From positions 56,890-120,889 of the forward strand of contig WHTA01000010.1 in NCBI GenBank assembly GCA_009379825.1: a DNA stretch of 64,000 bases, read 5' to 3'. Position numbers and translations under genes: made by a program. The notes under the pieces were generated by a model that saw nothing but the letters and a program-made list of their open reading frames with translations, was not told where the DNA came from and ran no database searches. This document shows positions 36,042 to 46,453 of this stretch, one piece after another (position 1 is the stretch's first letter; every line of letters starts with the position of its first letter). Source of the DNA: Streptosporangiales bacterium. Its GTDB lineage: Bacteria; Actinomycetota; Actinomycetes; Streptosporangiales; WHST01.

Positions 36042-38101
36042 ATGAGTCCGCTGCTCGAGGTGACCGACCTGCACACGGATATCCGGCGCCGTGACCACGT
36101 CGTGCACGCGGTCGACGGTGTGTCACTGACCCTGCAGCCGGGCGAGACGCTCGGGCTGGTCGGCGAGTCCGGCTGCGGCAAGACGATGACCGGCAGGTCG
36201 CTGATGCGGTTGCTGCCGCCGGGCGGCAGCATCACCGGCGGCTCCGTCAGGTTCGACGGGCGGGAGCTGACCACGCTCGGCGACAACGAGATGCGCCGGT
36301 TGCGCGGCGGCGACATCGCCATGGTCTTCCAGGAGCCGCTCACCGCACTCAACCCGACGCTGACCGTCGGGCGGCAGATCGCCGAGGTCGCCCGCATCCA
36401 CTGGGGTTCGTCACCCGCGGAGGCACTCGACCGCGCCGTCGAGGTGCTGGATCTGGTGGGGATGCCGCACCCCCGCAAGCGGTTGAACGCGTACCCGCAC
36501 GAGCTCTCCGGTGGCCTGCGACAACGGTGCGTCATCGCCATGGCGTTGGCGTGTGAACCGTCGTTGCTCATCGCCGACGAGCCGACCACTGCGCTCGACG
36601 TCACCATCCAGGCCCAGATCCTGGAGCTGCTCGTGGGCCTCAAGGAACGTCTCGACATGGCGCTGCTGCTCATCACGCACGATCTCGGCGTGATCGCCGG
36701 GCAGGCCGACCGCGTGCTCGTGATGTACGCGGGCCGTATCGTCGAGGAAGCCGGCGCGGCGTCGTTGTTCGCCGACACCAGACACCCGTACACCGAGGCG
36801 CTCCTGCAGGCCGTACCGCAGCTCGACGCGGACGCCGGGCAGCAGCTGCGCAACATCCCCGGGCTACCGCCCGACCTCGCCAGGCCGCCGGCGCACTGCC
36901 GGTTCGCCGCGCGCTGTTCGCGCGCCACCGACCGGTGCAGGTCCGAGGACCCGTTGCTCACCACTACCGACGACGACGCCGAGCACCGGTACGCCTGCTT
37001 CCACCCGGTGGGCGGCCGGCCGACCGACCACCGGCCGACCGCCGCAGACACGCGCACCGTACCTGCGGCCGAGACGGAGCAACCGCTGCTCGAGGTCGTG
37101 GGGGTGAGCAAGGACATCCCCGTGACGGCCGGCGCGATCCTGCAGCGGAAGGTGGGCACCCTCAACGCCGTCTCCGACGTCTCGTTCACCGTCGCGCGCG
37201 GGGAGACGCTCGGCGTCGTCGGCGAGTCCGGCTGCGGCAAGACGACGCTCGGTCGGATGATCGTCGCGCTCGAACGCCCGACCGCAGGCAACGTGCTGCT
37301 CGACGGTGTCGACCTGACCGGCCTGCGCGGCCGCACGCTGCGGGAGCGGCGGCGTGCCGCCCAGCTGGTGTTCCAGGACCCGTTCTCCTCGCTCGACCCG
37401 CGCGTCCGGGTCGGCGCGACTTGCGGGAGCCGTTGCAGATCCAGGGCATCGGCTCGCGACGCGAGCAGGACGAGATCGTCGCGCGGCTGCTCGACGAGGT
37501 CGGGCTCGCCGCGGACGCCGTACACCGGTACCCGCACGAGTTCTCCGGCGGGCAGCGGCAACGTATCGGCCTGGCCAGGGCGCTCGCGCTGCAGCCGGAG
37601 CTGATCGTCGCGGACGAGCCGGTCTCCGCGCTCGACGTGTCCATCCAGGCCCAGATCCTCAACCTGATGAAACGCCTGCAGGCGGATCACGGCCTGACGT
37701 ACGTGTTCATCTCGCACGACCTGTCGGTGGTGCGCTCGCTGGCCGACCGGATCGGCGTGATGTACCTCGGCAAGCTGGTGGAACTGGGCGCCGCCGACGA
37801 CGTGTACCGCCGGCCTGCACACCCGTACACCGCCGGCCTGCTCGCCGCCGTCCCACTACCCGACCCGGAACGCGAACGCGACCGCGACCGCACCCGCGTC
37901 GGCGGCGAGCTGCCCTCCCCGCTCGACCCGCCGTCGGGCTGCCGGTTCCGCACCCGCTGCCCACTCGCTCAGGACGTCTGCGCCACCGACGCCCCGCCGG
38001 TGCACGTACTCGCCGACGGCCACACCGCCGCCTGTCACTTCCCGCTGCAGGCGCCCACCTCTAGAAGCTCATCGTCTTCGCGCCGTCCAGGGACTCCCTG
38101 A
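36042..38101 (+). CDS. Fused double ABC ATPase, DppD-DppF type (one frameshift)
   Basis: About 686 aa when restored; two complete nucleotide-binding domains in one chain. Domain 1: Walker A GLVGESGCGKTMTGRS (about residue 36), signature ELSGGLRQRC, Walker B SLLIADEPTTALD, then the oligopeptide C-terminal Cys cluster (CRFAARCSRATDRC). Domain 2: Walker A GVVGESGCGKTTLGRM (about 400), signature EFSGGQRQRIGLARAL, Walker B LIVADEPVSALD, and again CRFRTRCPLAQDVC. One base is missing near 37421, between VRVGAT and LREPLQIQG; the length 2060 (3n-1) fits. It powers the upstream DppB/DppC permeases. The 3' end overlaps the convergent DinB gene by 41 bp. Confidence 0.85.
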
Positions 38102-38582
38102 TGATGTCGGCGTGGCCGGAATGGTGTGCGGTCTCCCTGACCATCCACAACAGCACCTCGCGCGCCGACCAGCTGGCGCCCGGCTCGTTCCACGGCGCCT
38201 CGGGCAGCAGCATCCGGCGGTCCAGGTCCGCCAGCGCAGCGATCGTCTCGTCCGTACGCCGCGCGGTCTCGTCGTACGCGGCGAGCAGGCCGGCCAGGGT
38301 CTCGCCGTCGCGCACGTGGTTGCCCTGCGGGAGCGCCGCGTCGGTCCAGTCGACCGGCTCGGGCAGCTCGTCGCCGCGGTCGTACCTGTCGACGATGAAG
38401 TCGGTCCAGTTCCGCTCGACCTCCGTCACGTGCTTCAGCACCCAGCCAAGGGTGAGCTCGCTGACCGTGGTGCGGCGCCGGATCTGGCTGTCGTCGAGGT
38501 CGCGCAGCGCCCGCCGTAGCATGGCGCGCTGGCCGTCGAGCATGCCGAGCAGGTCCGCGCGTTCGCCGGTGACTGTGTTCAT
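38061..38582 (-). CDS. DinB/DUF664-family protein
   Basis: 173 aa four-helix-bundle protein. Metal-type His positions of the fold are visible: TLGWVLKHVTEVERNW (about residue 50) and LLWMVRETAHHSGHADIIRESL (about 145-165). These proteins are mycothiol- or bacillithiol-dependent enzymes or have unknown functions. Alone here, with no partner to suggest a reaction. Confidence 0.82.
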   Translation of the reverse strand: MNTVTGERADLLGMLDGQRAMLRRALRDLDDSQIRRRTTVSELTLGWVLKHVTEVERNWTDFIVDRYDRGDELPEPVDWTDAALPQGNHVRDGETLAGLLAAYDETARRTDETIAALADLDRRMLLPEAPWNEPGASWSAREVLLWMVRETAHHSGHADIIRESLDGAKTMSF

Positions 38583-38728
38583 GTCCGCTCCCTTTGTCGT
38601 GGCTCACGCCCACGCTACGAACACAACGGTCATTTTCCGTCCGCAATTCGTCATCCGCCGTTCACTGCGCGAATTCGTCGCGGCTGCGACGCAGGTGGTA
38701 GCCTCGGCGTGCTCAACGGGAGAAGACT

Positions 38729-38783
38729 GTCTAGGGAGGTGAGGCTCGCATGGAAAGTCATAGTCGCAGCCAACCTCCTAGAC
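38729..38783 (+). ncRNA. Structured corA leader RNA (candidate cis-regulatory element)
   Basis: An outer stem pairs GTCTAGGGAGGT (38729-38740) with ACCTCCTAGAC (38773-38783), perfect except for one bulged G. A second helix pairs GGCT (38743-38746) with AGCC (38768-38771), and the apex can pair ATG (38750) with CAT (38759). The paired GGGAGGT is the ribosome site, and the ATG the start, of a 13-codon leader ORF. The whole sits about 115 nt before corA. GGTGAGGCT recalls the M-box Mg2+ riboswitch, but the element is far too short and lacks the other M-box blocks. A pyrimidine tract (38799-38821) follows. The rest of the 314-bp gap, 38583-38728, holds no other feature I can support. Confidence 0.6.
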
Positions 38784-38791
38784 GCAGCTAA
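38750..38791 (+). CDS. 13-codon leader ORF upstream of corA
   Basis: Reads MESHSRSQPPRRS and then TAA, with GGGAGGTGAGG ending 5 nt before the ATG, one of the best Shine-Dalgarno matches in the window. The Pro-Pro-Arg-Arg codons are the same bases that pair with the ribosome site, so translation and folding are mutually exclusive. Salmonella mgtL, a Pro- and Arg-rich leader peptide, senses Mg2+ by ribosome behaviour ahead of a Mg2+ transporter; the analogy is functional, not by sequence. Chance cannot be excluded for so short a frame. Confidence 0.5.
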   Translation: MESHSRSQPPRRS

Positions 38792-38896
38792 GTCGTAACT
38801 TCCCCTTTCTTTCTTCGTCTCCGGCGCGGCCGTTGCCGTGCGCCCTGGTGCGTACCCGTGCGGTTACCGCGCTGTGCTCTCTCGTTGGAGGTCGCC

Positions 38897-40054
38897 ATGT
38901 CGGACTGGCGTGTGCTCCGGCCGTTCAAGCGCGGCCGTCGACTGGGTATCAGGTCGCGGAACTCCGTCTACCACCATGAGCCGCCCGAGCGCTCGATGGA
39001 TCCGCGGGCCGCCGACGTCCCACCCCCGGTGGAGCACAACGTCATCGACGCCGGCGTGTACGTCGACGGCGCACGCACCGAGTCGCCGGTCAGCCTCGCC
39101 GAGACCTACAGGTACCTGCGCGACACCGAGGGCAGCATGGCCTGGATCGGGCTCTACCGCCCGACCGAGGTGCAGCTGCAGTCGCTGGCCATCGAGTTCG
39201 ACCTGCACGAGCTCGCCATCGAGGACGCGATCGTCGCGCACCAGCGGCCGAAGCTCGAACGCTACGGCAGCACGCTCTTCGTGGTGCTCCGCGCCGCGCG
39301 CTACCTGGACGCGAGCGAGGAGGTGGACTTCGGCGAGCTGCACCTGTTCGTCGGGCCGGACTTCGTGCTGAGCGTCCGGCACGGCGAGGCGCCGAACCTG
39401 GCCAGCGTCCGCAGCCGGCTGGAGGCCGACCCGGAACTGTTGGCGCGCGGCACCGAAGCGGTGCTCTACGCCATCCTGGACGCCGTCGTGGACGGCTATG
39501 CACCCGTCGTCGCCGGTCTGCAGAACGACATCGACGAGATCGAGACCGAGGTCTTCCACGGCGACCCCACGGTGTCGCGGCGCATCTACGAGCTGTCGCG
39601 CGAGGTGATCGAGTTCCAGCGCGCCACCAGGCCGTTGGTGAAGATGCTCGACGGGTTGACCAGAGGCTTCGACAAGTACGGCACCGACGCGGAGCTGCGC
39701 GCGTACCTGCGCGACGTGGCCGACCACACGGCGACCGTGGTGGAGCGGGTGGACGGCTTCCGCGAGATGCTGCGCGACATGCTCACCGTCAACGCGACGC
39801 TGGTGAGCCAGGCCCAGAACGAGGAGATGAAGCGCCTCACCGAGACGAGCAACGCGCAGGGCGAGGAGGTCAAGAAGATCTCCGGTTGGGCGGCGATCCT
39901 GTTCGCACCCACGCTGGTGGGCACCGTCTACGGGATGAACTTCGACCACATGCCGGAGACGCACTGGACCGTCGGCTATCCGCTCGCGCTGCTGCTGATG
40001 GCGACCATCTCGATCGCGCTCTACCTGGTCTTCAAACGCCGCGGGTGGCTCTGA
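38897..40054 (+). CDS. corA: Magnesium/cobalt transporter CorA
   Basis: 385 aa from the ATG at 38897, with TTGGAGGT upstream. Long acidic cytoplasmic domain (residues 50-320), a stalk helix ending EEMKRLTETSNAQGEEVKKISGWAAI, then TM1 with the family signature YGMNFDHMPE (about 345-355) and TM2 ending ALYLVFKRRGWL. It mediates gated Mg2+ influx as a pentamer. The leader described above suggests control at the RNA level. Confidence 0.93.
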   Translation: MSDWRVLRPFKRGRRLGIRSRNSVYHHEPPERSMDPRAADVPPPVEHNVIDAGVYVDGARTESPVSLAETYRYLRDTEGSMAWIGLYRPTEVQLQSLAIEFDLHELAIEDAIVAHQRPKLERYGSTLFVVLRAARYLDASEEVDFGELHLFVGPDFVLSVRHGEAPNLASVRSRLEADPELLARGTEAVLYAILDAVVDGYAPVVAGLQNDIDEIETEVFHGDPTVSRRIYELSREVIEFQRATRPLVKMLDGLTRGFDKYGTDAELRAYLRDVADHTATVVERVDGFREMLRDMLTVNATLVSQAQNEEMKRLTETSNAQGEEVKKISGWAAILFAPTLVGTVYGMNFDHMPETHWTVGYPLALLLMATISIALYLVFKRRGWL

Positions 40055-40126
40055 CCTCTCCGGCCAGGGGTGGATATCCTGCCGCCGCTCGACGCGTCAG
40101 GGATCTACCGGCAGCCGGGGAGTGAT

Positions 40127-41782
40127 GTGAGCCCGCACCCACACCGATCACGGCTGTCGTCGGCGCTGTCCGCGTTCGGCAGCGGCGTGACCGCGGCCGC
40201 CGCCGCGATGCTCGGCGTCTCCGGGGAGGTCGCCGAGGCCCAGCTGCCCGCCGCGGCGGCGGCGGTCGGGGTGGTCGTCGTGCTGATGGCCGTGCACGCC
40301 TGGCTGCCGGGGCGGCAGGGCGTCGCCGTGGCGGCGACGTCCGCACTCGGCTGCCTGGGGTTCGGCGGCGTCGCCGTGTGGCTCACCGGGCCGGCAGGAG
40401 CCGGTGCGCCTGCGACGGTGCAGTCCGAGATCGTGCCGTGGTCGCTGGGTCTCGCCGCAGCCGGCATCGCCGCGATCGTCGCCGGCGCCGCGTCGCGGGT
40501 GCGCGCCGGCGCCCCGGCGTCCAGGCCGCGGCTGGTCAGCGCCGCCGGAGCCGTCGTCGGTGTCGCGCTGGCCGTCGCGCTCACCGTCGTGGCCGTGCCC
40601 TGGCAGGCCGCGGCACACAACACCACGGCGACGACGGCGGAGGCGGCCGTGCCGCCGCGGACGCGGCCACCCGAGCTGACCGGCCACGTCGGTTGGCAGG
40701 GACGCTACGTCGCGAGCGGCGTGGCGGGCCCGGTGCTGGCCACCGAGCACGGTATCGGCGTGGTCGACCGACGCACCGGCGCGTTGCGGTGGAGCTACCA
40801 GCGCTGGGACCGCACGTACGCGGGCGTCACGGCCGCGGGTGTCGCGGCCACCACGCCGGACCGGCGGGTGCTCGCCGTGGTCAGCAGCCGCGACGACGCC
40901 GACGCGCAGGTGCAGGTCTTCGATGCGGTGACCGGTGAGCGCACCCGGGCCTGGCGTACGGACTACGACCGCATCGTCACCGCCACCGAGGACCGCGTGC
41001 TGATGACGCGGGAGAGCGACTCCGCCGCGATCGCGACGTTCACCCTCGACGGCGATCTGGTGTGGCAGCGCAACCTGGCGGCCCACTGCACGCCGGACGC
41101 GACGCTGCTCGCACGGTGGCAGACCACCGTCGCGCTGCAGTGCGGTTCGCACGACGGGCTCACCGGCTACGACGTCCGCACCGGCAAGGTGCGCTGGCGC
41201 TACCAGCCGCACGACGACTACCGCACGGTGGCGGCGCCGCTCGCGGACCAGCGCGGGCCGTACCTCGTGGTGCACGAGGAGTACCACGACGAGCCCACGC
41301 GACGGGTCCGCGCGCTGCGGGTCACCGACGGCCGGCAGGCGTGGCGCTGGTCGGCGCGGCAGCCGGTGAGCGTGGCGGTGGGCGGCGGGCTCACGGTGAC
41401 CGGCGTACGTACGAAGAGCCACGGGTGGGGTGAACCCGCGGCGACGGAGTTCACCGCCCGCTCGACGAGCACCGGGAAGGTGCGGTGGCGGCACACGTCC
41501 ACCCGCGACCACGTGCTCGCCACCGGCCCGGCACGCCGGCTGTCGCCGCCGACGTTCACCGTCCTCGCCGACGACCGCGTGGTGTTCGCCTACCGGTCAG
41601 CGGGGACGCGCGGCCGCAACTGCGCGTTCGAGGTACTCGCCCGCGACGGCCGCCCCGTACGCACCTTCCGCCCCCGCGGCGACCTGCGCGAGGAGACGGC
41701 GTGCGCCTTCAACTTCGTCCCGGCACCCGACGCGCTCGTGGTCAACCCCTACGACAGCGACTACGGCACCGCGTTCGACTGA
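40127..41782 (+). CDS. Multi-helix membrane protein with PQQ-like beta-propeller
   Basis: 551 aa from the GTG at 40127, preceded by GGGGAG; an in-frame GTG at 40070 is less likely. Four hydrophobic N-terminal helices (to about residue 165) are followed by an extracytoplasmic propeller. PQQ-like repeats are recognised by [32 protein letters not shown] and [13 protein letters not shown]. Some cysteines (AHCTPD, LQCGSH, RNCAFE, TACAFN) could form disulfides outside. No PQQ ligand set is obvious; such propellers are usually non-enzymatic scaffolds. The 3' end overlaps the convergent thiE by 22 bp. Confidence 0.7.
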   Translation: MSPHPHRSRLSSALSAFGSGVTAAAAAMLGVSGEVAEAQLPAAAAAVGVVVVLMAVHAWLPGRQGVAVAATSALGCLGFGGVAVWLTGPAGAGAPATVQSEIVPWSLGLAAAGIAAIVAGAASRVRAGAPASRPRLVSAAGAVVGVALAVALTVVAVPWQAAAHNTTATTAEAAVPPRTRPPELTGHVGWQGRYVASGVAGPVLATEHGIGVVDRRTGALRWSYQRWDRTYAGVTAAGVAATTPDRRVLAVVSSRDDADAQVQVFDAVTGERTRAWRTDYDRIVTATEDRVLMTRESDSAAIATFTLDGDLVWQRNLAAHCTPDATLLARWQTTVALQCGSHDGLTGYDVRTGKVRWRYQPHDDYRTVAAPLADQRGPYLVVHEEYHDEPTRRVRALRVTDGRQAWRWSARQPVSVAVGGGLTVTGVRTKSHGWGEPAATEFTARSTSTGKVRWRHTSTRDHVLATGPARRLSPPTFTVLADDRVVFAYRSAGTRGRNCAFEVLARDGRPVRTFRPRGDLREETACAFNFVPAPDALVVNPYDSDYGTAFD

Positions 41783-42456
41783 GCCGGCTGCCGCAACGCA
41801 GCGGCGAACGCGGCGGCCGCCGCCTGCGGGTCGTCGGCCGCGGTGATGGCGCGTACGACCACCACCCGGCTGGCGCCTGCGGCCAGGACCTCGGGCAGCC
41901 GCGCCTGGTCGATGCCGCCGATGGCGAACCAGGGCCGTGTACGGCCGCGCTGCGCGGTGTGCCGCACCAGGTCGAGGCCCGGTGCCGGCCGGCCCGGCTT
42001 GGTCGGGGTCGGCCAGCACGGGCCGGTGCAGAAGTAGTCGACGCCGGGCTCGGCCGCGGCTGCGTCCGACTGCGCGTCGTCGTGTGTCGACCGGCCGATC
42101 ACCACCTCGTCGCCGACGACCCGCCTGGCCACGTCGACCGGCAGGTCGTCCTGGCCGAGGTGCAGCACGTCCGCGCCGACGGCGAGCGCCACGTCCGCCC
42201 GGTCGTTCACCGCGAGCAGCGCCCCGTGCTCGGCGCAGGCCGCGGCGAGCACCTCGAGCGCGGCGATCTCCTGCTTCGCCTCCAGCGGGCCGTCCGGGTG
42301 GCCCTTGTCGCGCAGCTGCAGGATGTCCACACCGCCGGCCAGGGCGGCGTCGGCGAAGTCGGCCAGGTCGCCGCGGTCGCGCCTGGCGTCGGTGCAGACG
42401 TAGAGACGGGCGTCCGCGAGGCGGTTACGTACCTGGTCACCGGTCAGTCCTGGCAT
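41761..42456 (-). CDS. thiE: Thiamine-phosphate synthase
   Basis: 231 aa. TIM-barrel motifs in order: [22 protein letters not shown] (about residue 46), [45 protein letters not shown] (about 140) and WFAIGGID. It joins HMP-pyrophosphate and thiazole phosphate to give thiamine phosphate. It is divergent from the thiO-thiS-thiG operon, so the TPP riboswitch at 42518-42605 does not lie in its leader. Confidence 0.92.
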   Translation of the reverse strand: MPGLTGDQVRNRLADARLYVCTDARRDRGDLADFADAALAGGVDILQLRDKGHPDGPLEAKQEIAALEVLAAACAEHGALLAVNDRADVALAVGADVLHLGQDDLPVDVARRVVGDEVVIGRSTHDDAQSDAAAAEPGVDYFCTGPCWPTPTKPGRPAPGLDLVRHTAQRGRTRPWFAIGGIDQARLPEVLAAGASRVVVVRAITAADDPQAAAAAFAAALRQPAQSNAVP

Positions 42457-42517
42457 GCTGCCGAGTCTAGGCGGCGGCTTCCATGGCCGCGGGTAGGTAG
42501 GGTGGACCGCAGGTGGT

Positions 42518-42605
42518 CGCACGGGAGCCCGACCGGACGGGCTGAGAGGGAGCGCAAGCTCCGACCGTCGAACCTGATCCGGATCATGCCGGCGCAGGGA
42601 GCGTG
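42518..42605 (+). ncRNA. TPP riboswitch (THI element)
   Basis: The conserved blocks are present: GGGCTGAGA (42539-42547), the P3 hairpin GGGAGCGCAAGCTCC, then GAACCTGATCCGGATCATGCC ending in GGCGCAGGGA. P1 pairs 5' CACG with 3' CGTG. The last conserved AGGGA (42596-42600) is also the only Shine-Dalgarno candidate for thiO, whose ATG is at 42608, so TPP binding should directly shut translation. Confidence 0.93.
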
Positions 42606-42607
42606 AG

Positions 42608-43753
42608 ATGCAGGAAACCCGCAGCACAGCCGGCCAGCTCGTGGTGGTCGGCGGCGGCGCCATCGGTCTCAGCACCGCGTGGCAGGCGGCGCGCACGGGG
42701 TTCGCCGTCACCGTCGTCGACCCGCAGCCGGCGCGCGGGGCGTCCTGGGTCGCCGCCGGCATGCTCGCGCCGCTCGCGGAGGCGTGGCCGGGCGACGAGC
42801 CGGTGCTCGCGCTCGGCCTGGCCGCGCTGCCGGACTGGCCGGCGTTCGCCGCCGAGCTGCACCGCGTGACGGGCGTCGACCCGCAACTCTCCCGGGCGGG
42901 CACGGTGCTCGTCGGCGTGGACACCGCGGACGCCGGGGTGCTCGACACGCTCGCCGGCTACCTCGCCGAGCAGGGCCACCAGGTGGAGACGTGCGCACGC
43001 ACCGCGCTGCGCCGGCTCGAGCCGATGCTCGGGCCGAACGTACGGCGCGGCCTGCACCTGCCAGGCGATGTCGCGGTGGACAACCGCGCCCTGCTCACCG
43101 CGCTGCTGCAGGCGTGCGAGCGCAGCGGCGTACGGTTCGACCGCCGGCGCGCACAGGAGGTGCGCAGCGGCGAGGTGGTGCTCGCCGACGGGTCCACCGT
43201 GCCCAGCGAGCTGACTGTGCTCGCCGCCGGCGCGCACAGCGGTGACCTGCACCCGGCCCTGAAGGGTGCGATCCGGCCGGTGAAGGGCGAGCTGCTGCGG
43301 CTGCGCGCCAGGCACAGCTCGCTGCCGCCGCCGACCCGCACCGTCCGCGCGCTCGTCGAGGGCCGGCCGGTGTACCTGGTGCCGCGCGCCTCCGGCGAGC
43401 TGGTGCTCGGCGCCACCCAGTACGAGGCGGGCTTCGACCAGGACGTCACGGCAGGCGGCGTGCACGACCTGCTCCGCGACGCCGAAGAGGTGCTGCCGGG
43501 CATCGCGGAGTTCGCCGTCGTGGAGTGCGTCGCCGGCTTCCGCGCCGGCAGCCCGGACAACCTGCCGCTGATCGGCTGGCTCGACACCGGCGTGCTCGTC
43601 GCCGCCGGCCACCACCGCAACGGACTGCTCACCGCGCCGCTCACCGGCGCTGCCGTGCTCGCGCTCGCACGCGGCGAGCAGCCGCCAGATCCCGTACGGG
43701 CCGCCGACCCGGCCCGGCTGGCCACACCCGCCCGACGAGGAGGCTCCCGATGA
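42608..43753 (+). CDS. thiO: Glycine oxidase for thiazole synthesis
   Basis: 381 aa DAO-fold flavoprotein. FAD loop [17 protein letters not shown] near residue 12; [18 protein letters not shown] is the ThiO-specific substrate region; the C-terminal flavin segment is [19 protein letters not shown]. It oxidises glycine to the dehydroglycine imine used by ThiG. It starts 3 nt after the riboswitch, and its TGA overlaps the thiS ATG. Confidence 0.92.
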   Translation: MQETRSTAGQLVVVGGGAIGLSTAWQAARTGFAVTVVDPQPARGASWVAAGMLAPLAEAWPGDEPVLALGLAALPDWPAFAAELHRVTGVDPQLSRAGTVLVGVDTADAGVLDTLAGYLAEQGHQVETCARTALRRLEPMLGPNVRRGLHLPGDVAVDNRALLTALLQACERSGVRFDRRRAQEVRSGEVVLADGSTVPSELTVLAAGAHSGDLHPALKGAIRPVKGELLRLRARHSSLPPPTRTVRALVEGRPVYLVPRASGELVLGATQYEAGFDQDVTAGGVHDLLRDAEEVLPGIAEFAVVECVAGFRAGSPDNLPLIGWLDTGVLVAAGHHRNGLLTAPLTGAAVLALARGEQPPDPVRAADPARLATPARRGGSR

Positions 43754-43950
43754 AGATCCAGGTCAACGGCCAGGGCGTCGAGGTCGCCGACGGGGCGACC
43801 GTCGCGGACGCGCTGGCGGCGTACGGCGCACCCGAGGCCGGCATCGCCGTGGCCGTCGACGGCGAGGTGCTGTCGCGCGGCTCGTGGGCCACCACCCCGG
43901 TACCGGTGGGCGCGGCGATCGACGTGGTCACGGCCGTACAGGGAGGTTGA
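43750..43950 (+). CDS. thiS: Sulfur carrier protein ThiS
   Basis: 66 aa ubiquitin-like fold ([22 protein letters not shown]) ending in QGG, the Gly-Gly tail that is adenylated and thiocarboxylated. ATGA overlap with thiO. No thiF is present in the window, so the activating enzyme must be elsewhere. Confidence 0.92.
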   Translation: MKIQVNGQGVEVADGATVADALAAYGAPEAGIAVAVDGEVLSRGSWATTPVPVGAAIDVVTAVQGG

Positions 43951-44709
<759 letters not shown>

Positions 44710-44721
44710 CCCGGCCCGGGC

Positions 44722-45311
44722 TCAGTGACGGCGGGCGTACCTGAGCAGCGCCACCCCGCTGCCGAAGACCCTGCTGTCCACCAGGTCGTACCTGTCGACG
44801 GCGAAGCCACCGGCGAGCAGCGGCACGCCGGTGCCGGTCACCACCGGGTTGAGCTTGAGGTGGATCTCGTCGATCTCGTCGCGCAGAGCAGCCGCGAGCG
44901 CGCCGCCGCCGACCCAGCCAGATGTCCTTGCCAGTCTCCTGCTTCAGCTCCCGCACGGTGGCCACCGGGTCGCTGGGCACGAGCACGACGTCCGGGTCGG
45001 GCGCCTCCCGCAGCGTCGTGGAGAAGACGTAGTGGCGCAGGTGTGGGTACGCGTTCGGCACACCGGCCGCCAGCCCGAGCTGGTACGAGACCCGGCCCTC
45101 GACCACCGTGTCGAAGTGCTCGTTGGGCGCGTCGGCGAGACCGAGCGCCGTTCGGACCCCACGGGCAGCATCTCCGGGTACTCCTCGATCAGCGGCTGCA
45201 TGTGGTCGCCCTCGATGTCGAAGACCGTGCCACTCGGGTCGGCACCGCACCGTCGGGACCGGCGATGAACCCGTCCAGCGTCGACGCCACCAGGTACACG
45301 AGTTTGCGCAT
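44722..45311 (-). pseudogene. Dihydrofolate-reductase-like (RibD C-terminal) protein, three frameshifts
   Basis: The start MRKLVYLVASTLDGFIAGPDGA is followed, in other frames, by ADPSGTVFDIEGDHMQPLIEE, then GLADAPNEHFDTVVEGRVSY and PDPDVVLVPSDPVATVRELKQE, then GGGALAAALRDEIDEIHLKLNP and VDSRVFGSGVALLRYARRH. Inferred indels are -1 near 45243, -1 near 45157 and +1 near 44921; the total length (590 = 3n-1) agrees. The intact family is about 190-200 aa, NADPH-dependent. Three hits in 590 bp may mean real decay, although each frame still reads as good protein. Confidence 0.75.
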
Positions 45312-45338
45312 GCCGGTCACCGTATCGGCGACCGCCAA

Positions 45339-45360
45339 CCTGGCGGCATGGTCACTGCCA
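45339..45360 (+). repeat. 22-bp direct repeat, left copy
   Basis: Identical over 22 bp to 46454-46475 (begins CCTGGCGGCATGG, ends ACTGCCA). This copy lies between the broken reductase start and the 3' end of the membrane-protein gene; the right copy contains the Nudix gene start. Confidence 0.85.
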
Positions 45361-45370
45361 GCCCTCTGCA

Positions 45371-46357
45371 TCAGTCGCCGGAGATCGGCCAACCGTAGCT
45401 ACGCAGGGCGCCGAGCACCTCGGCGCGCTTCGGCCGCAACGGCACCCAGATCAGCCGTCGGCCCTGATGGTTGCGCAACCGTACCCATCGCTTGCCGACC
45501 TCGCCGGCCGCGATGGACGACCGATCCACCGCGTTGGCCGACAGCGACCCGTACTTCACCGACACCAGTTCGCTGTCGACGGCGACGGTGGCTGTGGACA
45601 ACCGGACCAGCAGGAACCCGGACCCGACAAGTGCAGCCACCGGCACCAGCACGGCGGCGGCGATGAGCGTCCCGCTGAGCCACCCCGGCCATCCCCAGTA
45701 CTGCTTGCCGACGACACTGACGGGGACGAGGCCGAACATGAGCGCGAAGACCGGCACCGCAAGGGCCTTGAGCGCACCGTTGGAGGGAACCGACCGAGTA
45801 CGGCCACCGCGCAACGCGATCTCGCAGCCCGGCTGCGACTGTGCGGACGCGGCGGCGGGAGCCGACGGCTGGATGACCCCGTTGCTGGCACGTGGCTGCC
45901 ATGGCCAGCCATGCGCGATCGCCGCGCGGCCCGCCGCTTCGACGTCGAACCGGCCGAGCGCGATGGAGCCGTTGTCCCCCGCCGGCCCCACGACGTGCAG
46001 GTGCGGCTCGCCGTTCAGATCGCGCACCTCGAGCAGGTCACCGTCGACGCGGCGGATCTCGTAGGCGTCACCGCGCGGAACCACGACCGACGTGATCCGG
46101 TCGGCACCCACCTCTAGCCTGCTCGGCAGGTCGTCCGCGTGCCGCTTTGCGCGCTTGCGCAGCAACGGCACCTGCACCACCGTGGCGATCACCAAGATGA
46201 CCCCGACCCACCACTTGATGACGAACCCGAGCAGTACGTCCAGTGCCAGGAACCCGCACACCACCAGGACCAACCTGGTACGCGACATCAAAACCGGCTT
46301 GGCCTGGAGCACGGTCACATCACCCGGGTGGCCTTCCGTGTCGTCCGGCGAACTCAT
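45371..46357 (-). CDS. Membrane protein of unknown function inside a direct-repeat-bounded segment
   Basis: 328 aa, ATG at 46357 with GGAGG upstream. Two N-terminal helices (about 30-65, LVLVVCGFLALDVLLGFVIKWW), a PH-like beta domain (VGADRITSVVVPRGDAYEIRRVDGD), a second helix pair (about 205-260, LAVPVFALMFGLVPVSVVG) and a C-terminal beta domain with VAVDSELVSVKYG and RRLIWVPLRPKRAEVL. The repeated layout suggests internal duplication. No family recognised. It is the only gene between the two 22-bp repeats. Confidence 0.65.
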   Translation of the reverse strand: MSSPDDTEGHPGDVTVLQAKPVLMSRTRLVLVVCGFLALDVLLGFVIKWWVGVILVIATVVQVPLLRKRAKRHADDLPSRLEVGADRITSVVVPRGDAYEIRRVDGDLLEVRDLNGEPHLHVVGPAGDNGSIALGRFDVEAAGRAAIAHGWPWQPRASNGVIQPSAPAAASAQSQPGCEIALRGGRTRSVPSNGALKALAVPVFALMFGLVPVSVVGKQYWGWPGWLSGTLIAAAVLVPVAALVGSGFLLVRLSTATVAVDSELVSVKYGSLSANAVDRSSIAAGEVGKRWVRLRNHQGRRLIWVPLRPKRAEVLGALRSYGWPISGD

Positions 46358-46453
46358 CGCCCTGGGCCTCCTATCTTCGATGTCCGCGCTGCGACCGCCG
46401 CGAGGTTCATTCTGGTTCCTGGTGTGCGGTGGCCGGCACCGACCACCAGTTAG

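Noticed and set aside
35699..37822. 707-codon minus-strand frame opposite the double ATPase
   Set aside because: Low-complexity Ser/Pro/Arg composition; the opposite strand has unmistakable Walker and signature motifs.
38729..38783. M-box (ykoK) Mg2+ riboswitch
   Set aside because: Only the GGTGAGGCT block resembles it; the other conserved M-box segments and the length of about 165 nt are absent.
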